A stretch of DNA of 64,000 nucleotides, from contig NZ_JBEJGY010000004.1 in the NCBI RefSeq assembly GCF_040253615.1, positions 7,378,001-7,442,000 on the forward strand, written 5' to 3'. The DNA is from Streptomyces sp. Edi4. GTDB lineage: Bacteria > Actinomycetota > Actinomycetes > Streptomycetales > Streptomycetaceae. Shown here one piece after another: positions 52,832 through 60,735 of the stretch. Positions within the stretch are counted from its first letter, which is position 1. Each line of letters starts with the position of its first letter. The notes beneath the pieces were generated by a model. That model ran no database searches. It was given only the letters and a program-made list of their open reading frames with translations, and was not told the origin of the DNA. A program made the position numbers and the translations under genes.

Positions 52832-52863
52832 TCCCTGGGGGCGGGTCGCACCGCCCCCAGGGA
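52832..52863 (+). terminator. Strong terminator hairpin
   Basis: TCCCTGGGGGCGG (52832-52844) pairs perfectly over 13 bp with CCGCCCCCAGGGA (52851-52863) around a 6-base loop, starting 17 bases after the stop of the SRPBCC gene. Confidence 0.85.
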
Positions 52864-52956
52864 CTGTTGTCCGACGAGACGTCATGGACGGTGTCATGAA
52901 CAACGACACGGACTACGACATGGACCGGGCGGTGGCATAGGTATGGAGAAGTGACC

Positions 52957-53895
52957 GTGGACAAGAAGGACCGCAAGACCCGGTTGACCGTCCTGGTGGC
53001 GCTCGGGGCCAACCTCCTGATCGCCGCGGCCAAGGCGGTCGCCGGAGTGCTGGCCGGGTCGCCCGCGCTGCTCTCCGAGGCGGCGCACTCCGTGGCGGAC
53101 AGCATGAACGAGGTCTTCCTGCTCGCCGCGCTCCGCCGCAGCCGGCGTCCGGCCGACCAGCGCCACCCCTTCGGCTACGGCAAGGAGCGCTACTTCTGGT
53201 CGCTCCTCGCCGCCGTCGGCATCTTCGTCATGGGCGGCTGCTTCTCCTTCTTCCAGGGAGTCCAGGCGCTGAACGATCACGAGCAGGAGTCCACCGGCGG
53301 GTACATCGTGGGCCTGTCCGTCCTGGGTGTCGCCCTCGTGGCCGAGGGCGGCTCGCTCCTGCGGGCGCTGTACCAGGTGCGCGGCCAGAGCGGCGGCATC
53401 GGCAGTGATCCCGCCCTGCGCACCGTCGTCGCCGAGGACGGCACCGCGGTGCTCGGCGTCCTGCTGGCCGGGGCGGGCATGGCCCTACACATGGTCACCG
53501 GTCAGGTGGTGTGGGAGGCGTCCGCGTCGATGGCCATCGGGCTCCTCCTCGTGTACGTGGCGTACCGGCTCGGCAAGGAGGCCCGCGACCAGCTCATCGG
53601 TGAGGCCGTCGATCCCGAACTGCGGCGCCACATCCGGGCGTTGCTCGACGAGCAGCCCGAGATCGACAACGTGGCCGACCTCCTGACGATGCGGCTCGGC
53701 CTTGACTCCACGCTGGTGGCCGCCCGGATCGACCTGCGCCCCGGACTCGACAGCGAGGAGGTCGAGGTGGTCTCGGAGCGCATCAAGGCCGCCGTGGTGG
53801 AGGCGTGGCCGGAGGCACAGCACGTCTTCCTCGACATCACGGACGCGCCGCCGGGTGCGCGGCCGACATCCGCCACCCGGGACGCGTCCGCCTGA
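52957..53895 (+). CDS. Cation diffusion facilitator (CDF) metal exporter
   Basis: The protein of about 312 residues has five or six membrane segments with the CDF zinc-site signatures SEAAHSVADSMNE (helix 2, HxxxD) and a second metal-binding set in the fifth helix region. The histidine-containing loop ADQRHPFGYGKERYFW and a C-terminal cytoplasmic domain (LLTMRLGLDSTLVAARIDL) follow. It exports Zn, Fe, Mn or similar ions against protons. GTG 52957 is preferred because GGAG is eight bases upstream; GTG 52951 is the next in-frame option. It ends before a repeat tract and a strong bidirectional terminator. Confidence 0.92.
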   Translation: MDKKDRKTRLTVLVALGANLLIAAAKAVAGVLAGSPALLSEAAHSVADSMNEVFLLAALRRSRRPADQRHPFGYGKERYFWSLLAAVGIFVMGGCFSFFQGVQALNDHEQESTGGYIVGLSVLGVALVAEGGSLLRALYQVRGQSGGIGSDPALRTVVAEDGTAVLGVLLAGAGMALHMVTGQVVWEASASMAIGLLLVYVAYRLGKEARDQLIGEAVDPELRRHIRALLDEQPEIDNVADLLTMRLGLDSTLVAARIDLRPGLDSEEVEVVSERIKAAVVEAWPEAQHVFLDITDAPPGARPTSATRDASA

Positions 53896-53920
53896 GACGA
53901 ACGCGCCGACGGATCCGTCC

Positions 53921-53995
53921 CGGAGACATACACGCCGGAGCCACACACGCAGTCCCCCACACACGCAGTCCCGGAGGCACACACGCCGGAGACAC
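53921..53995. repeat. 15-bp imperfect tandem repeats
   Basis: CGGAGACATACACGC and close variants recur at 53921, 53936 and 53972, with CACACACGCAGTCC interruptions between. The tract lies downstream of the CDF gene, where it is non-coding. Confidence 0.65.
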
Positions 53996-54042
53996 CCGGC
54001 CCGGCGGCCTCCACGGGACGAGGCAGCAGGGGGACACACATG

Positions 54043-54077
54043 GCGATGCCCGGCCGCTCGGGACGGCCGGGCATCGC
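54043..54077. terminator. Bidirectional terminator between CDF and PRC-barrel genes
   Basis: GCGATGCCCGGCCG (54043-54056) pairs perfectly over 14 bp with CGGCCGGGCATCGC (54064-54077) around a 7-base loop, between two convergent genes. It is the longest perfect stem I saw in the window. Confidence 0.88.
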
Positions 54078-54091
54078 GGAAGGCGGGGACG

Positions 54092-54439
54092 TCACATGTG
54101 CGGACGCCCGTAGTAGCCACCCACCTGCTCGTGGTAGGTGGGATCCCCGAGGTGCTTCTCCTTGTCGAACTCGGGGGAGTCCTTGATCTGGTCCTTCGTG
54201 CAGGCGACGTAGATCTTCTTCTCGGCCGCGTCGATACGCGTCAGGACGCCGGCCGGCAGCAGGACGTGCTTGCCGAAGATCCAGGGGCCGGTGTCGACGA
54301 CGATGTACGAGGAGCTGACCTCCTCCGAGTACTTGTCGACCTTGCCGATGCTTCCGTCGGTCGCCTCGACCTTGAACCCGGTCAGGTCGGTACCGGCCTG
54401 GTAGGCGGCAGCCTCCGGGTAGGCCCAGATGTTCTCCAT
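54092..54439 (-). CDS. PRC-barrel domain protein
   Basis: The 115-residue protein has the PRC-barrel pattern DLTGFKVEATDGSIGKVDKY ... SYIVVDTGPWIFGKHVLLPA, a small beta-barrel found in RNA-processing, photosynthetic and stress proteins. The C-terminus has a His/Tyr-rich VGGYYGRPHM ending. Stand-alone forms are common in streptomycetes and often stress-induced. It is divergent from a flavin-reductase-like gene. Confidence 0.88.
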   Translation of the reverse strand: MENIWAYPEAAAYQAGTDLTGFKVEATDGSIGKVDKYSEEVSSSYIVVDTGPWIFGKHVLLPAGVLTRIDAAEKKIYVACTKDQIKDSPEFDKEKHLGDPTYHEQVGGYYGRPHM

Positions 54440-54675
54440 GGTGGAGCAGTCCCTTCGGATCGTCGGTTGTGGCGGGGCGCGGACGGCGGACGCCGCTGGT
54501 GTGGTGCCCGTCTTCGCTCGCCGAGGTCCCGGGTGCCCCCGGCCGCCGGTCCTACACTCAAGGCGGCGGCCTCGTCGCTTCTTTCAGCCGTTCGGGGTAC
54601 CGGTGGCATACCGGGTGGCGTCGCCGGGCCCGGCCGGACACAGTGTGCGGACCACGAGACGAGGGGTTGGAACAG

Positions 54676-55185
54676 GTGAGTGCCGTGGAGAGTGCGATGG
54701 AGAGGTTCCTCGACCGCCTGGACTGTCCGATGTACGTCGTGACAGCGACCGCGGGCCAGGAGCGCGCCGGGTGCCTGGTGGGGTTCGCCTCGCAGTGCTC
54801 CATGGTGCCCGTGCGGTTCATGGTGTGGCTGTCGAAGGCCAACAGGACGTACCGGGTGGCCCGTTCGGCCGATGTTCTCGCCGTGCACCAGCTGAGCCGC
54901 GCGCAGTACGGACTCGCGGAGCACTTCGGCGGGCTTACGGGTGACGAGTGCGACAAGTTCGCCGATGTCGCCTGGCACGAGGGCCCCGCCGGTACGGTTC
55001 TGCTCGACGACGCCCCGGCCTGGTTCGTGGGCCGGGTGGAGGAACGCACGGACGGCGGCGACCACGTGGGCTTCCTGCTCAGCCCCCTGGAGGCCGAGGC
55101 CCCCGCGCCGTCAGGTGACGCGGAGGTGTTCCGGCTGAGCGACAGCGCGGGCATCGAGGCCGGGCATCCGGCGCAGGACGCCTGA
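54676..55185 (+). CDS. Flavin-reductase-like (FMN-binding split barrel) protein
   Basis: The 169-residue protein matches the flavin reductase domain: a short N-terminal helix, CPMYVVTATAGQERAGCLVG, FASQCSMVPVRFMVWLSKANRT and later DVLAVHQLSRAQYGLAEHFG. Such proteins reduce or bind FMN and supply reduced flavin to monooxygenases; no partner monooxygenase is adjacent. GTG 54676 is used, with GAGGGG upstream. An in-frame open stretch back to 54469 has no family similarity. Confidence 0.85.
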   Translation: MSAVESAMERFLDRLDCPMYVVTATAGQERAGCLVGFASQCSMVPVRFMVWLSKANRTYRVARSADVLAVHQLSRAQYGLAEHFGGLTGDECDKFADVAWHEGPAGTVLLDDAPAWFVGRVEERTDGGDHVGFLLSPLEAEAPAPSGDAEVFRLSDSAGIEAGHPAQDA

Positions 55186-55200
55186 GAGCGGCGACGCGCG

Positions 55201-55717
55201 TCAGACCGGGAGCTTGGCCAGGAGGTCGGCGATCTCCGCCGTGGTGCCGGTCTCACCCAGGCGCGGGAAGATCCGCTCGACGCTGTGCTGGTGGGCGTCC
55301 GCGCTCATGTCGGTCATGGTGTCGGTGGCCAGAGTGACGTGGTAGCCGTGCTCGTGGGCCGCGCGCGGTCGGTTCCACCCCGATGCTGGTGGCCACGCCG
55401 GTCGGCACGATCTGAGTGACGCCTCGGCGGCGGAGGTGCACGTCCAGGTCGGTGCCGTGGAAGGCGCCCCAGTTGCGCTTGGTGACGGTGATGTCGCCGG
55501 GGTGCCCGGCCAGTTCGTCGACGATGGCGTCCCAGCCCTCGGGCCGTGCGCTGCCACGGCCCTGGGCGGCCTCCGTGCGGCCGGGAGCGGCGTCGGCCCC
55601 GTCGGGGGCGATCGAGACGCGGACCAGGACGAGGGGCAGCCCCTGGGAACGGAAGGCGTCGGCGAGTTCGGCGGTGCGCGCCACGACGTCGGCGGTGGTG
55701 TGGGGCTGCGTGGGCAT
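55201..55717 (-). pseudogene. Isochorismatase-like cysteine hydrolase remnant (frameshifted, N-terminally decayed)
   Basis: The frame from 55717 reads PTQPHTTADVVARTAELAD ... VPTGVATSIGVEPT, clearly isochorismatase-like, then breaks at about 55367 in an alternating CG run. The expected continuation, AAHEHGYHVTLATDTMTDM to the end, is in another frame. Restoring a GC dinucleotide would rejoin them, so a 2-base deletion is the simplest explanation. The usual N-terminal segment carrying the catalytic Asp is also missing, and the position of the catalytic Cys is Gly (SIGVE). It is either a pseudogene or, for the frameshift alone, a sequencing error. Confidence 0.8.
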
Positions 55718-55845
55718 GGCTCGGGCATAAGCCCGGGCCGGGAAGCCGCAGCCCCGTAACGCCGAATGCCGCCGGCCGGTCGCGGGGCGACTGGGCGGCG
55801 GCACTGGGCCTACGGGAAAACGGGTGGCGTCTGGACGCCGGGGGA

Positions 55846-56262
55846 TCAGGCGCGCGGGCCCCGGGGCTGCTCGGTCTGCTGCGCGCTCTTCTCCTTCTGC
55901 TTCTCCTTGATGCGAACAGTCTCCTTGCGGACCTCCGCCTGGGTGGCGCGCTCCTTGCGCAGCCACTCCGGGTTCTCCTGCTTCAGGGCCTCGATCTGCT
56001 CCGTGGTGAGGGCGTCGGTGACTCCGCCGCGCGCGAGACCCGCGATCGAGACGCCGAGCTTGGCCGCGACCACCGGGCGGGGGTGCGGGCCGGTGCTTCG
56101 CAGGTCCTGGAGCCACTGGGGCGGGTCGCTCTGCAACGCGTTCAGCTCGGTGCGCGAGACCACGCCCTCCTGGAACTCGGCGGGGGTGGCCTCGAGGTAC
56201 ACACCCAGCTTCTTCGCCGCGGTGGCGGGCTTCATCGTCTGGGTGGTCTGGTGCGACGTCAT
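55846..56262 (-). CDS. DUF5997 family protein
   Basis: The 138-residue protein begins TMKPATAAKKLGVYLEATPAE and contains two helix-turn-helix-like stretches (PVVAAKLGVSIAGLARGGV, LTTEQIEALKQENPEWL), then a charged Lys/Glu/Gln-rich helical tail. It matches the actinobacterial DUF5997 family of unknown function. It is divergent from, and 57 bases away from, a LysR-effector-domain protein. Because it could supply the DNA-binding part its neighbour lacks, the two may work as a split regulator (inference). Confidence 0.85.
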   Translation of the reverse strand: MTSHQTTQTMKPATAAKKLGVYLEATPAEFQEGVVSRTELNALQSDPPQWLQDLRSTGPHPRPVVAAKLGVSIAGLARGGVTDALTTEQIEALKQENPEWLRKERATQAEVRKETVRIKEKQKEKSAQQTEQPRGPRA

Positions 56263-56319
56263 GGGTCCAGAGTAGCGAGCGTGTGCGATCCCGCCGACCA
56301 CGACCGGTAACCTGGCGGG

Positions 56320-57111
56320 GTGACAGGCTCGGAAGAACCCCCATCGTTCCGGCTCGCCTACGTTCCGGGTGTGACGCCGAGCAAGTGGGTGCGGATCTGG
56401 AACGAGCGGCTGCCGGAAGTCCCCCTCATCCTCGCCGCGGTCTCCGCCGCCCAGGCGCCCGACGTGCTGCGCGCCCGCGAGGCAGACGCGGGGTTCGTGC
56501 GGCTGCCGATCGACCGTACGGATCTCAGCGCGATCCCGCTGTACACCGAGACGACGGTCGTCGTGGTCCCCAAGGACCACCTCGTCGCCGCGGTCGAGGA
56601 GATCTCGGCAGAGGAGCTGGCCGACGAGATCGTGCTGCACCCGCTCGATGACACCCTGGACTGGGAGCGCCCCCCGGGCCGGGCTGCCCTTGAGCGTCCC
56701 GCCACCACCGAGGACGCCGTCGAGCTGGTGGCGGCCGGAATCGGGCTCCTTGTCGTGCCGCAGTCGCTCGCGCGCCTCTACCACCGCAAGGACCTCACCT
56801 ACCGGACGGTCACGGGCGTACCCGAGTCCCGGATCGCGCTGTCGTGGGCGGAGGAGGAGGTCACGCCCGGCCTGGTGGAGGAATTCATCGGGATCGTCCG
56901 TGGCCGCACCGTCAACAGCACCCGCGGCCGTACGCCGACGCCGCCCCAGCCCAAACAGAAGCGCGCCGACAAGGGCGGCGCCCCGCGCAAGGCCGCCGCG
57001 GGCAAGTCGTCCGGCAAGACCGCCGGCAAGTCCGGCGGCAAGAACGCGCGGGGCGGGGCGGCCGCACCGAAGAGCGGCGCCAAGCGCGCCAAACCCCGCC
57101 GCCGCCCCTGA
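56320..57111 (+). CDS. LysR substrate-binding-domain protein without DNA-binding domain
   Basis: The 263-residue protein consists of a LysR-type effector-binding domain (FRLAYVPGVTPSKWVRIWNE ... TTVVVVPKDHLVAAVEEIS, AVELVAAGIGLLVVPQSLARL) with no N-terminal winged helix. A long basic Lys/Gly/Ala tail, about residues 205-263, could bind nucleic acid non-specifically. GTG 56320 begins the protein just before the effector domain; no helix-turn-helix is encoded upstream in this frame. It is divergent from the DUF5997 gene, a pairing I believe is recurrent in actinobacteria. Confidence 0.85.
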   Translation: MTGSEEPPSFRLAYVPGVTPSKWVRIWNERLPEVPLILAAVSAAQAPDVLRAREADAGFVRLPIDRTDLSAIPLYTETTVVVVPKDHLVAAVEEISAEELADEIVLHPLDDTLDWERPPGRAALERPATTEDAVELVAAGIGLLVVPQSLARLYHRKDLTYRTVTGVPESRIALSWAEEEVTPGLVEEFIGIVRGRTVNSTRGRTPTPPQPKQKRADKGGAPRKAAAGKSSGKTAGKSGGKNARGGAAAPKSGAKRAKPRRRP

Positions 57112-57249
57112 CCGGCCCCCTCGCCGTCCGAAGGAGCCCTGGGCGAGCGCCGGTGCGTACGGGGCCGGCCCGCCCAGGCGCAGCCGTGGACCCACCCCTG
57201 TCAGCACGTCGGCGAGGCCGTCCTGACCCGTGGCTCTGCCGCCTTCCTG

Positions 57250-57264
57250 TTGCCGTATTGGCAA
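57250..57264. promoter_or_regulatory. Inverted repeat upstream of the flavoprotein gene
   Basis: TTGCC-GTATT-GGCAA is a perfect dyad about 85 bases upstream of ATG 57347, in a locally AT-richer stretch. It is a candidate operator for a dimeric repressor. Confidence 0.5.
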
Positions 57265-57346
57265 GTTGCGTTGTCAATCGGATGCGCGTGGACGCAGCAT
57301 CGCGGCAGCGGAGGTACCGCACGGGGATGGGCGAAGGGGACACGCG

Positions 57347-58387
57347 ATGAACAGTGCTGTCGAGGGTGGCCGTCGGGAGATCCATGACGTGGTGGTGATC
57401 GGGGGCGGAGCGGCCGGACTGAGCGGGGCGCTCACCCTGGGCCGGGCCCGGCGCTCGGTCCTGGTGATCGACGCGGGCGAGCCCCGCAACGCCCCGGCCC
57501 ACGGCGTCCACACCTATCTTGGCCGCGAGGGTGTGGCGCCCGGCGAACTCCTGGCGACGGGCCGGGCCGAAGTGCTCGGCTACGGCGGGCAGTTCCTGAG
57601 CGGCACGGCGACCGGCGCCGAGCGCGACGGGGACGGTTTCCGGGTCCGCCTCGCCGACGGACAGGAGGTGCGCGCCCGCCGCCTCCTGGTCACCACGGGC
57701 CTGGTAGACGAGCTCCCCGATGTTCCCGGCCTCGCCGGGCTGTGGGGCAGCGATGTGCTGCACTGCCCCTACTGTCACGGCTGGGAGGTGCGGGACCGGG
57801 CGATCGGCGTCCTTGGCACCGGGCCGCTCGCCGTGCACCAGGCCCTGCTGTGGCGGCAGTGGAGCGAGGATGTCACGCTCTTCCTGCACACCATGGACGA
57901 TCCCGACGACCAGCAGTACGAGGAGCTGGCCGCCCGGGGCGTGCGCGTCGTGGTCGGCGAGGTGACCGCGTTGGAGACGAGGGAGGGGCGTCTGCACGGT
58001 GTGCGACTGGCCAGCGGCACTCTGATGTCTCGTCAGGTGCTCGCGGTGGCAACGAAGTTGGTGGCGCGCGCGGGAGTGCTCGGCTCGCTCGGCCTTGAGC
58101 CGGCGGACCTGGAGATGGCGGGAGCCGTCATCGGCAGCCACATTCCGGCCGATGTGACCGGCGCGACCGAGGTGCCCGGTGTGTGGGTGGCGGGTAATGT
58201 CGCGAGCCCGCTGGATCAGGTCGTCGTAGCGGCGGCCGCCGGAGTGCGCGCCGGGGCGGCGATCAACGCCGATCTGATCGCGGAGGAGACCCGCCGGGCT
58301 GTCCGGGCCCGTCTGGAACCGTTCTCCGCGCAGCTGGAGCGCGAGGTCTGCGAGGTGGTGCTCGGCGACCGGCGCCACGGCCTGTGA
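57347..58387 (+). CDS. Thioredoxin-reductase-like FAD/NAD(P) oxidoreductase (CPYC, dithiol-oxidase-like)
   Basis: The 346-residue flavoprotein has the FAD motif VVVIGGGAAGLSGALTLGRA near residues 15-34, a redox pair Cys140-Cys143 in HCPYCHGWE, and the C-terminal GVWVAGNVASPLDQVVVAAA. The CPYCHGWE form differs from the CATC of true thioredoxin reductases and matches the subgroup that includes dithiol oxidases of holomycin and gliotoxin pathways (HlmI/GliT), which use oxygen to close disulfides. ATG 57347 follows GAAGGGGA. It is a single gene with a dyad upstream. No dithiolopyrrolone genes are in the window, so general thiol redox is also possible. Confidence 0.88.
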   Translation: MNSAVEGGRREIHDVVVIGGGAAGLSGALTLGRARRSVLVIDAGEPRNAPAHGVHTYLGREGVAPGELLATGRAEVLGYGGQFLSGTATGAERDGDGFRVRLADGQEVRARRLLVTTGLVDELPDVPGLAGLWGSDVLHCPYCHGWEVRDRAIGVLGTGPLAVHQALLWRQWSEDVTLFLHTMDDPDDQQYEELAARGVRVVVGEVTALETREGRLHGVRLASGTLMSRQVLAVATKLVARAGVLGSLGLEPADLEMAGAVIGSHIPADVTGATEVPGVWVAGNVASPLDQVVVAAAAGVRAGAAINADLIAEETRRAVRARLEPFSAQLEREVCEVVLGDRRHGL

Positions 58388-58488
58388 CGGGCATGCCCGG
58401 GCCTGGGGGCGGCTCTGAATTCGCTCTCCCGTGACTACCGCGGATCAGAGCGGACAGCCCGGTGCAAGGGCGCGTACCGGCCAGAAGT

Positions 58489-58516
58489 TACCACTTGGTA
58501 TCTAGTGACATATCAC
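58489..58516 (+). promoter_or_regulatory. Two small dyads upstream of the cholesterol oxidase gene
   Basis: TACCA-CT-TGGTA (58489-58500) and GTGA-CATA-TCAC (58505-58516) lie 50-80 bases upstream of ATG 58567 in an AT-rich stretch. They are a likely promoter and operator region. Confidence 0.45.
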
Positions 58517-58566
58517 GCGCACGCCAGTAGAACCTGTTCTCACTCGTCGAGAGTGAGGAATGTCAC

Positions 58567-60213
58567 ATGAGTGACACTACCATGCACCATACGGGTTCCC
58601 AGGGTGTATCACGCCGAAGATTCATCGCTGGAACAGGTTCTCTTCTGGGGGCGGCGGCTCTCCTCGGCCATGGCGCCGTGGCCCAGGCGCGGCCCCTCGC
58701 CCGGACCGCCTCCATCGGGGACGGCGCGCACGCCCCCGCCCTCGTGATCGGCACCGGCTACGGCGGCTCGGTCGCGGCCCTGCGGCTGGCCCAGGCCGGT
58801 GTCGACGTGCAGATGATCGAGATGGGGATGGCGTGGGACACCCCGGGCTCGGACGGCAAGATCTTCTGCGCCACGACCGCGCCGGACTACCGTTCCTACT
58901 GGCTGCGCACCAGGACGAAGCAGCCGCTGAGCAACTTCTTCGGCATCCCGATCGACCGGTCGATCCCCCGCTACACCGGCATCCTGGACGCCGAGGACTT
59001 CAGCGGGATCACCGTCTACCAGGGGCGCGGCGTCGGCGGCGGCTCGCTCGTCAACGGGGGCATGGCGGTCACGCCCAAGCGGGAGAACTTCGGCGCCATC
59101 CTGCCGTCGGTCAACCCCGAGGAGATGTACGCCACTTACTATCCGCGCGCCAACGCGGGACTCGGCTCGGGGCTCATCGACCCGGCCTGGTTCGACACGG
59201 TGGACTGCTACCAGTTCGCCCGCGTCGGCCGCAAGCAGGCCCTGCGCTCCGGCTTCCCGTTCACGTTCGTGCCCGATGTGTACGACTGGGACTACATGAA
59301 ACAGGAGGCGGCCGGAACCGTGCCCAAGTCGGCCGTCGCGGGCGAGATCCTGTACGGCAACAACTACGGCAAGAAGTCGTTGCAGAAGACCTACCTGGCC
59401 CAGGCCGGGGCGACCGGAAGGGTCGCCATCTCCCCGCTGCACCGGGTCACTTCGGTGTCGCCCGGCCCGGGCGGCGCCTACACGGTCGTCATCGAGCAGC
59501 TGAACACCGGCGGCGACGTCATCGCCACCAAAACCGTCACCGCCGACCGGGTGTTCTTCGCGGCGGGCAGCGTCGGCACCAGCAAACTCCTGGTCACACT
59601 GAAGGCCACCGGCGCGCTGCCCCGCCTCAACGGCGAAGTGGGCCGTGGCTGGGGCGACAACGGCAACGTCATGTGCGGACGCGCCAACTATCTGTGGGAC
59701 CCCACCGGTATGGTCCAGGCCGCGATCCCCTGCGGCGGCATCGACAACTGGAACGCCGGAGGCGCCTTCGCCGAGGTCGCCCCGCTGCCCACCGGCATCG
59801 AGACGTACGCCTCGTTCTACCTCTCGATCACCAAGAACCCCAACCGTGGCACGTTCTCCTGGAACCCCGCGACCGGCCAGGTGGACCTGGACTGGCGGAC
59901 CGCCTGGAAGCAGGCGTCCATCGACATGGCCAAAACCATCTTCGACAAGATCAACGCCACGGAGGGGACGATCTACCGCACCGATCTGTTCGGCGTCTAC
60001 AAGGTCTGGAACGACACCCTCACCTACCACCCGCTGGGCGGTGCCGTACTCGACAGAGCGACCGACAACTACGGCCGCCTGCAAGAATATCCGGGTCTGT
60101 ACGTCATCGACGGCTCGTTGATCCCGGGCAACACCAGCGTCAATCCGTTCGTCACCATCACGGCGCTCGCCGAACGGAACATCGAGAAGATCATCGCCGT
60201 CGATCTCGCGTGA
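58567..60213 (+). CDS. Cholesterol oxidase (secreted GMC-type flavoenzyme)
   Basis: The 548-residue protein has a twin-arginine signal, SRRRFIAGTGSLLGAAALLG (about 15-34), an FAD-binding VIGTGYGGSVAALRLAQAG and the GVGGGSLVNGGMAV segment. The active-site residues of Streptomyces cholesterol oxidase correspond to a Glu near 403 (AFAEVAP), His488 (YHPLGG) and Asn526 (SVNPFVTIT). It oxidises and isomerises 3-beta-hydroxysterols to 4-en-3-ones outside the cell. Polyene clusters sometimes contain such an enzyme, but this one is 50 kb from the PKS genes with unrelated loci between. It ends before a hairpin shared with the convergent gene. Confidence 0.96.
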   Translation: MSDTTMHHTGSQGVSRRRFIAGTGSLLGAAALLGHGAVAQARPLARTASIGDGAHAPALVIGTGYGGSVAALRLAQAGVDVQMIEMGMAWDTPGSDGKIFCATTAPDYRSYWLRTRTKQPLSNFFGIPIDRSIPRYTGILDAEDFSGITVYQGRGVGGGSLVNGGMAVTPKRENFGAILPSVNPEEMYATYYPRANAGLGSGLIDPAWFDTVDCYQFARVGRKQALRSGFPFTFVPDVYDWDYMKQEAAGTVPKSAVAGEILYGNNYGKKSLQKTYLAQAGATGRVAISPLHRVTSVSPGPGGAYTVVIEQLNTGGDVIATKTVTADRVFFAAGSVGTSKLLVTLKATGALPRLNGEVGRGWGDNGNVMCGRANYLWDPTGMVQAAIPCGGIDNWNAGGAFAEVAPLPTGIETYASFYLSITKNPNRGTFSWNPATGQVDLDWRTAWKQASIDMAKTIFDKINATEGTIYRTDLFGVYKVWNDTLTYHPLGGAVLDRATDNYGRLQEYPGLYVIDGSLIPGNTSVNPFVTITALAERNIEKIIAVDLA

Positions 60214-60225
60214 CGGCGCAGCGCG

Positions 60226-60250
60226 GGGCCGCCCGGGTGCCGGACGGCCC
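60226..60250. terminator. Terminator between cholesterol oxidase and AhpD-like genes
   Basis: GGGCCG (60226-60231) pairs with CGGCCC (60245-60250) around a 13-base loop in the 42-base gap between convergent genes, and TGTTGT follows on the + strand. Confidence 0.6.
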
Positions 60251-60255
60251 TGTTG

Positions 60256-60735
60256 TCAGGTGGTGGGAAGGACGCATACGGAGTCGAGACCGAGCACATG
60301 GTTGAGCCGGCCGAACGCGAGCCAGGAGCCGATGCTCATGCTCAGCTCCACGATCTCCACCTGGCTGTAGTGCGCGGTCATCCGCGCCCAGAACTCCTCG
60401 TCGAGCCCGTGGTGGTCCACGGCGTAGCGCTCGGCGTACTCGGCCGCGAGGCGCGTGCGCTCGTCGAAGGCGTCGGTGGTGCGCCACTGGGTGACCGCGT
60501 CGGCGAACGACTCCTCGACCTTCTCGCCGTCCCGGTCGGTGCGCCAGTCGAGACAGAACCGGCAGCCGTTGATCTGCGCGACGCGCAGGCGCGCGGCCTC
60601 GAACTCCCGCAGCCCGAGGGTGGTATGGGCGTAGACGGACAGGGAGAAGTCGGCGGCGGCCGGGCCGATGCCGGGGACCATGTCGCCCCACACGTACCCG
60701 ATGGGCTCCTGGCCCTCGGGGATGTCGATCCTCAT
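60256..60735 (-). CDS. Carboxymuconolactone decarboxylase/AhpD-like protein
   Basis: The 159-residue helical protein has the AhpD-type redox motif NGCRFCLDWRTD, a CxxC with nearby acidic and aromatic residues, and LSMSIGSWLAFGRLNHVLG near the end. Such proteins have alkylhydroperoxidase or decarboxylase activity. Its ATG overlaps the stop of the upstream reductase gene as ATGA, so the two are coupled. Confidence 0.88.
   Translation of the reverse strand: MRIDIPEGQEPIGYVWGDMVPGIGPAAADFSLSVYAHTTLGLREFEAARLRVAQINGCRFCLDWRTDRDGEKVEESFADAVTQWRTTDAFDERTRLAAEYAERYAVDHHGLDEEFWARMTAHYSQVEIVELSMSIGSWLAFGRLNHVLGLDSVCVLPTT

Noticed and set aside
53921..53995. CRISPR-like array
   Set aside because: The units are 15 bases, imperfect and contiguous, with no unique spacers or cas genes.
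58567..60213. Cholesterol oxidase as part of the PKS cluster (as in pimaricin-type clusters)
   Set aside because: It lies 50 kb from the PKS genes with many unrelated operons between.
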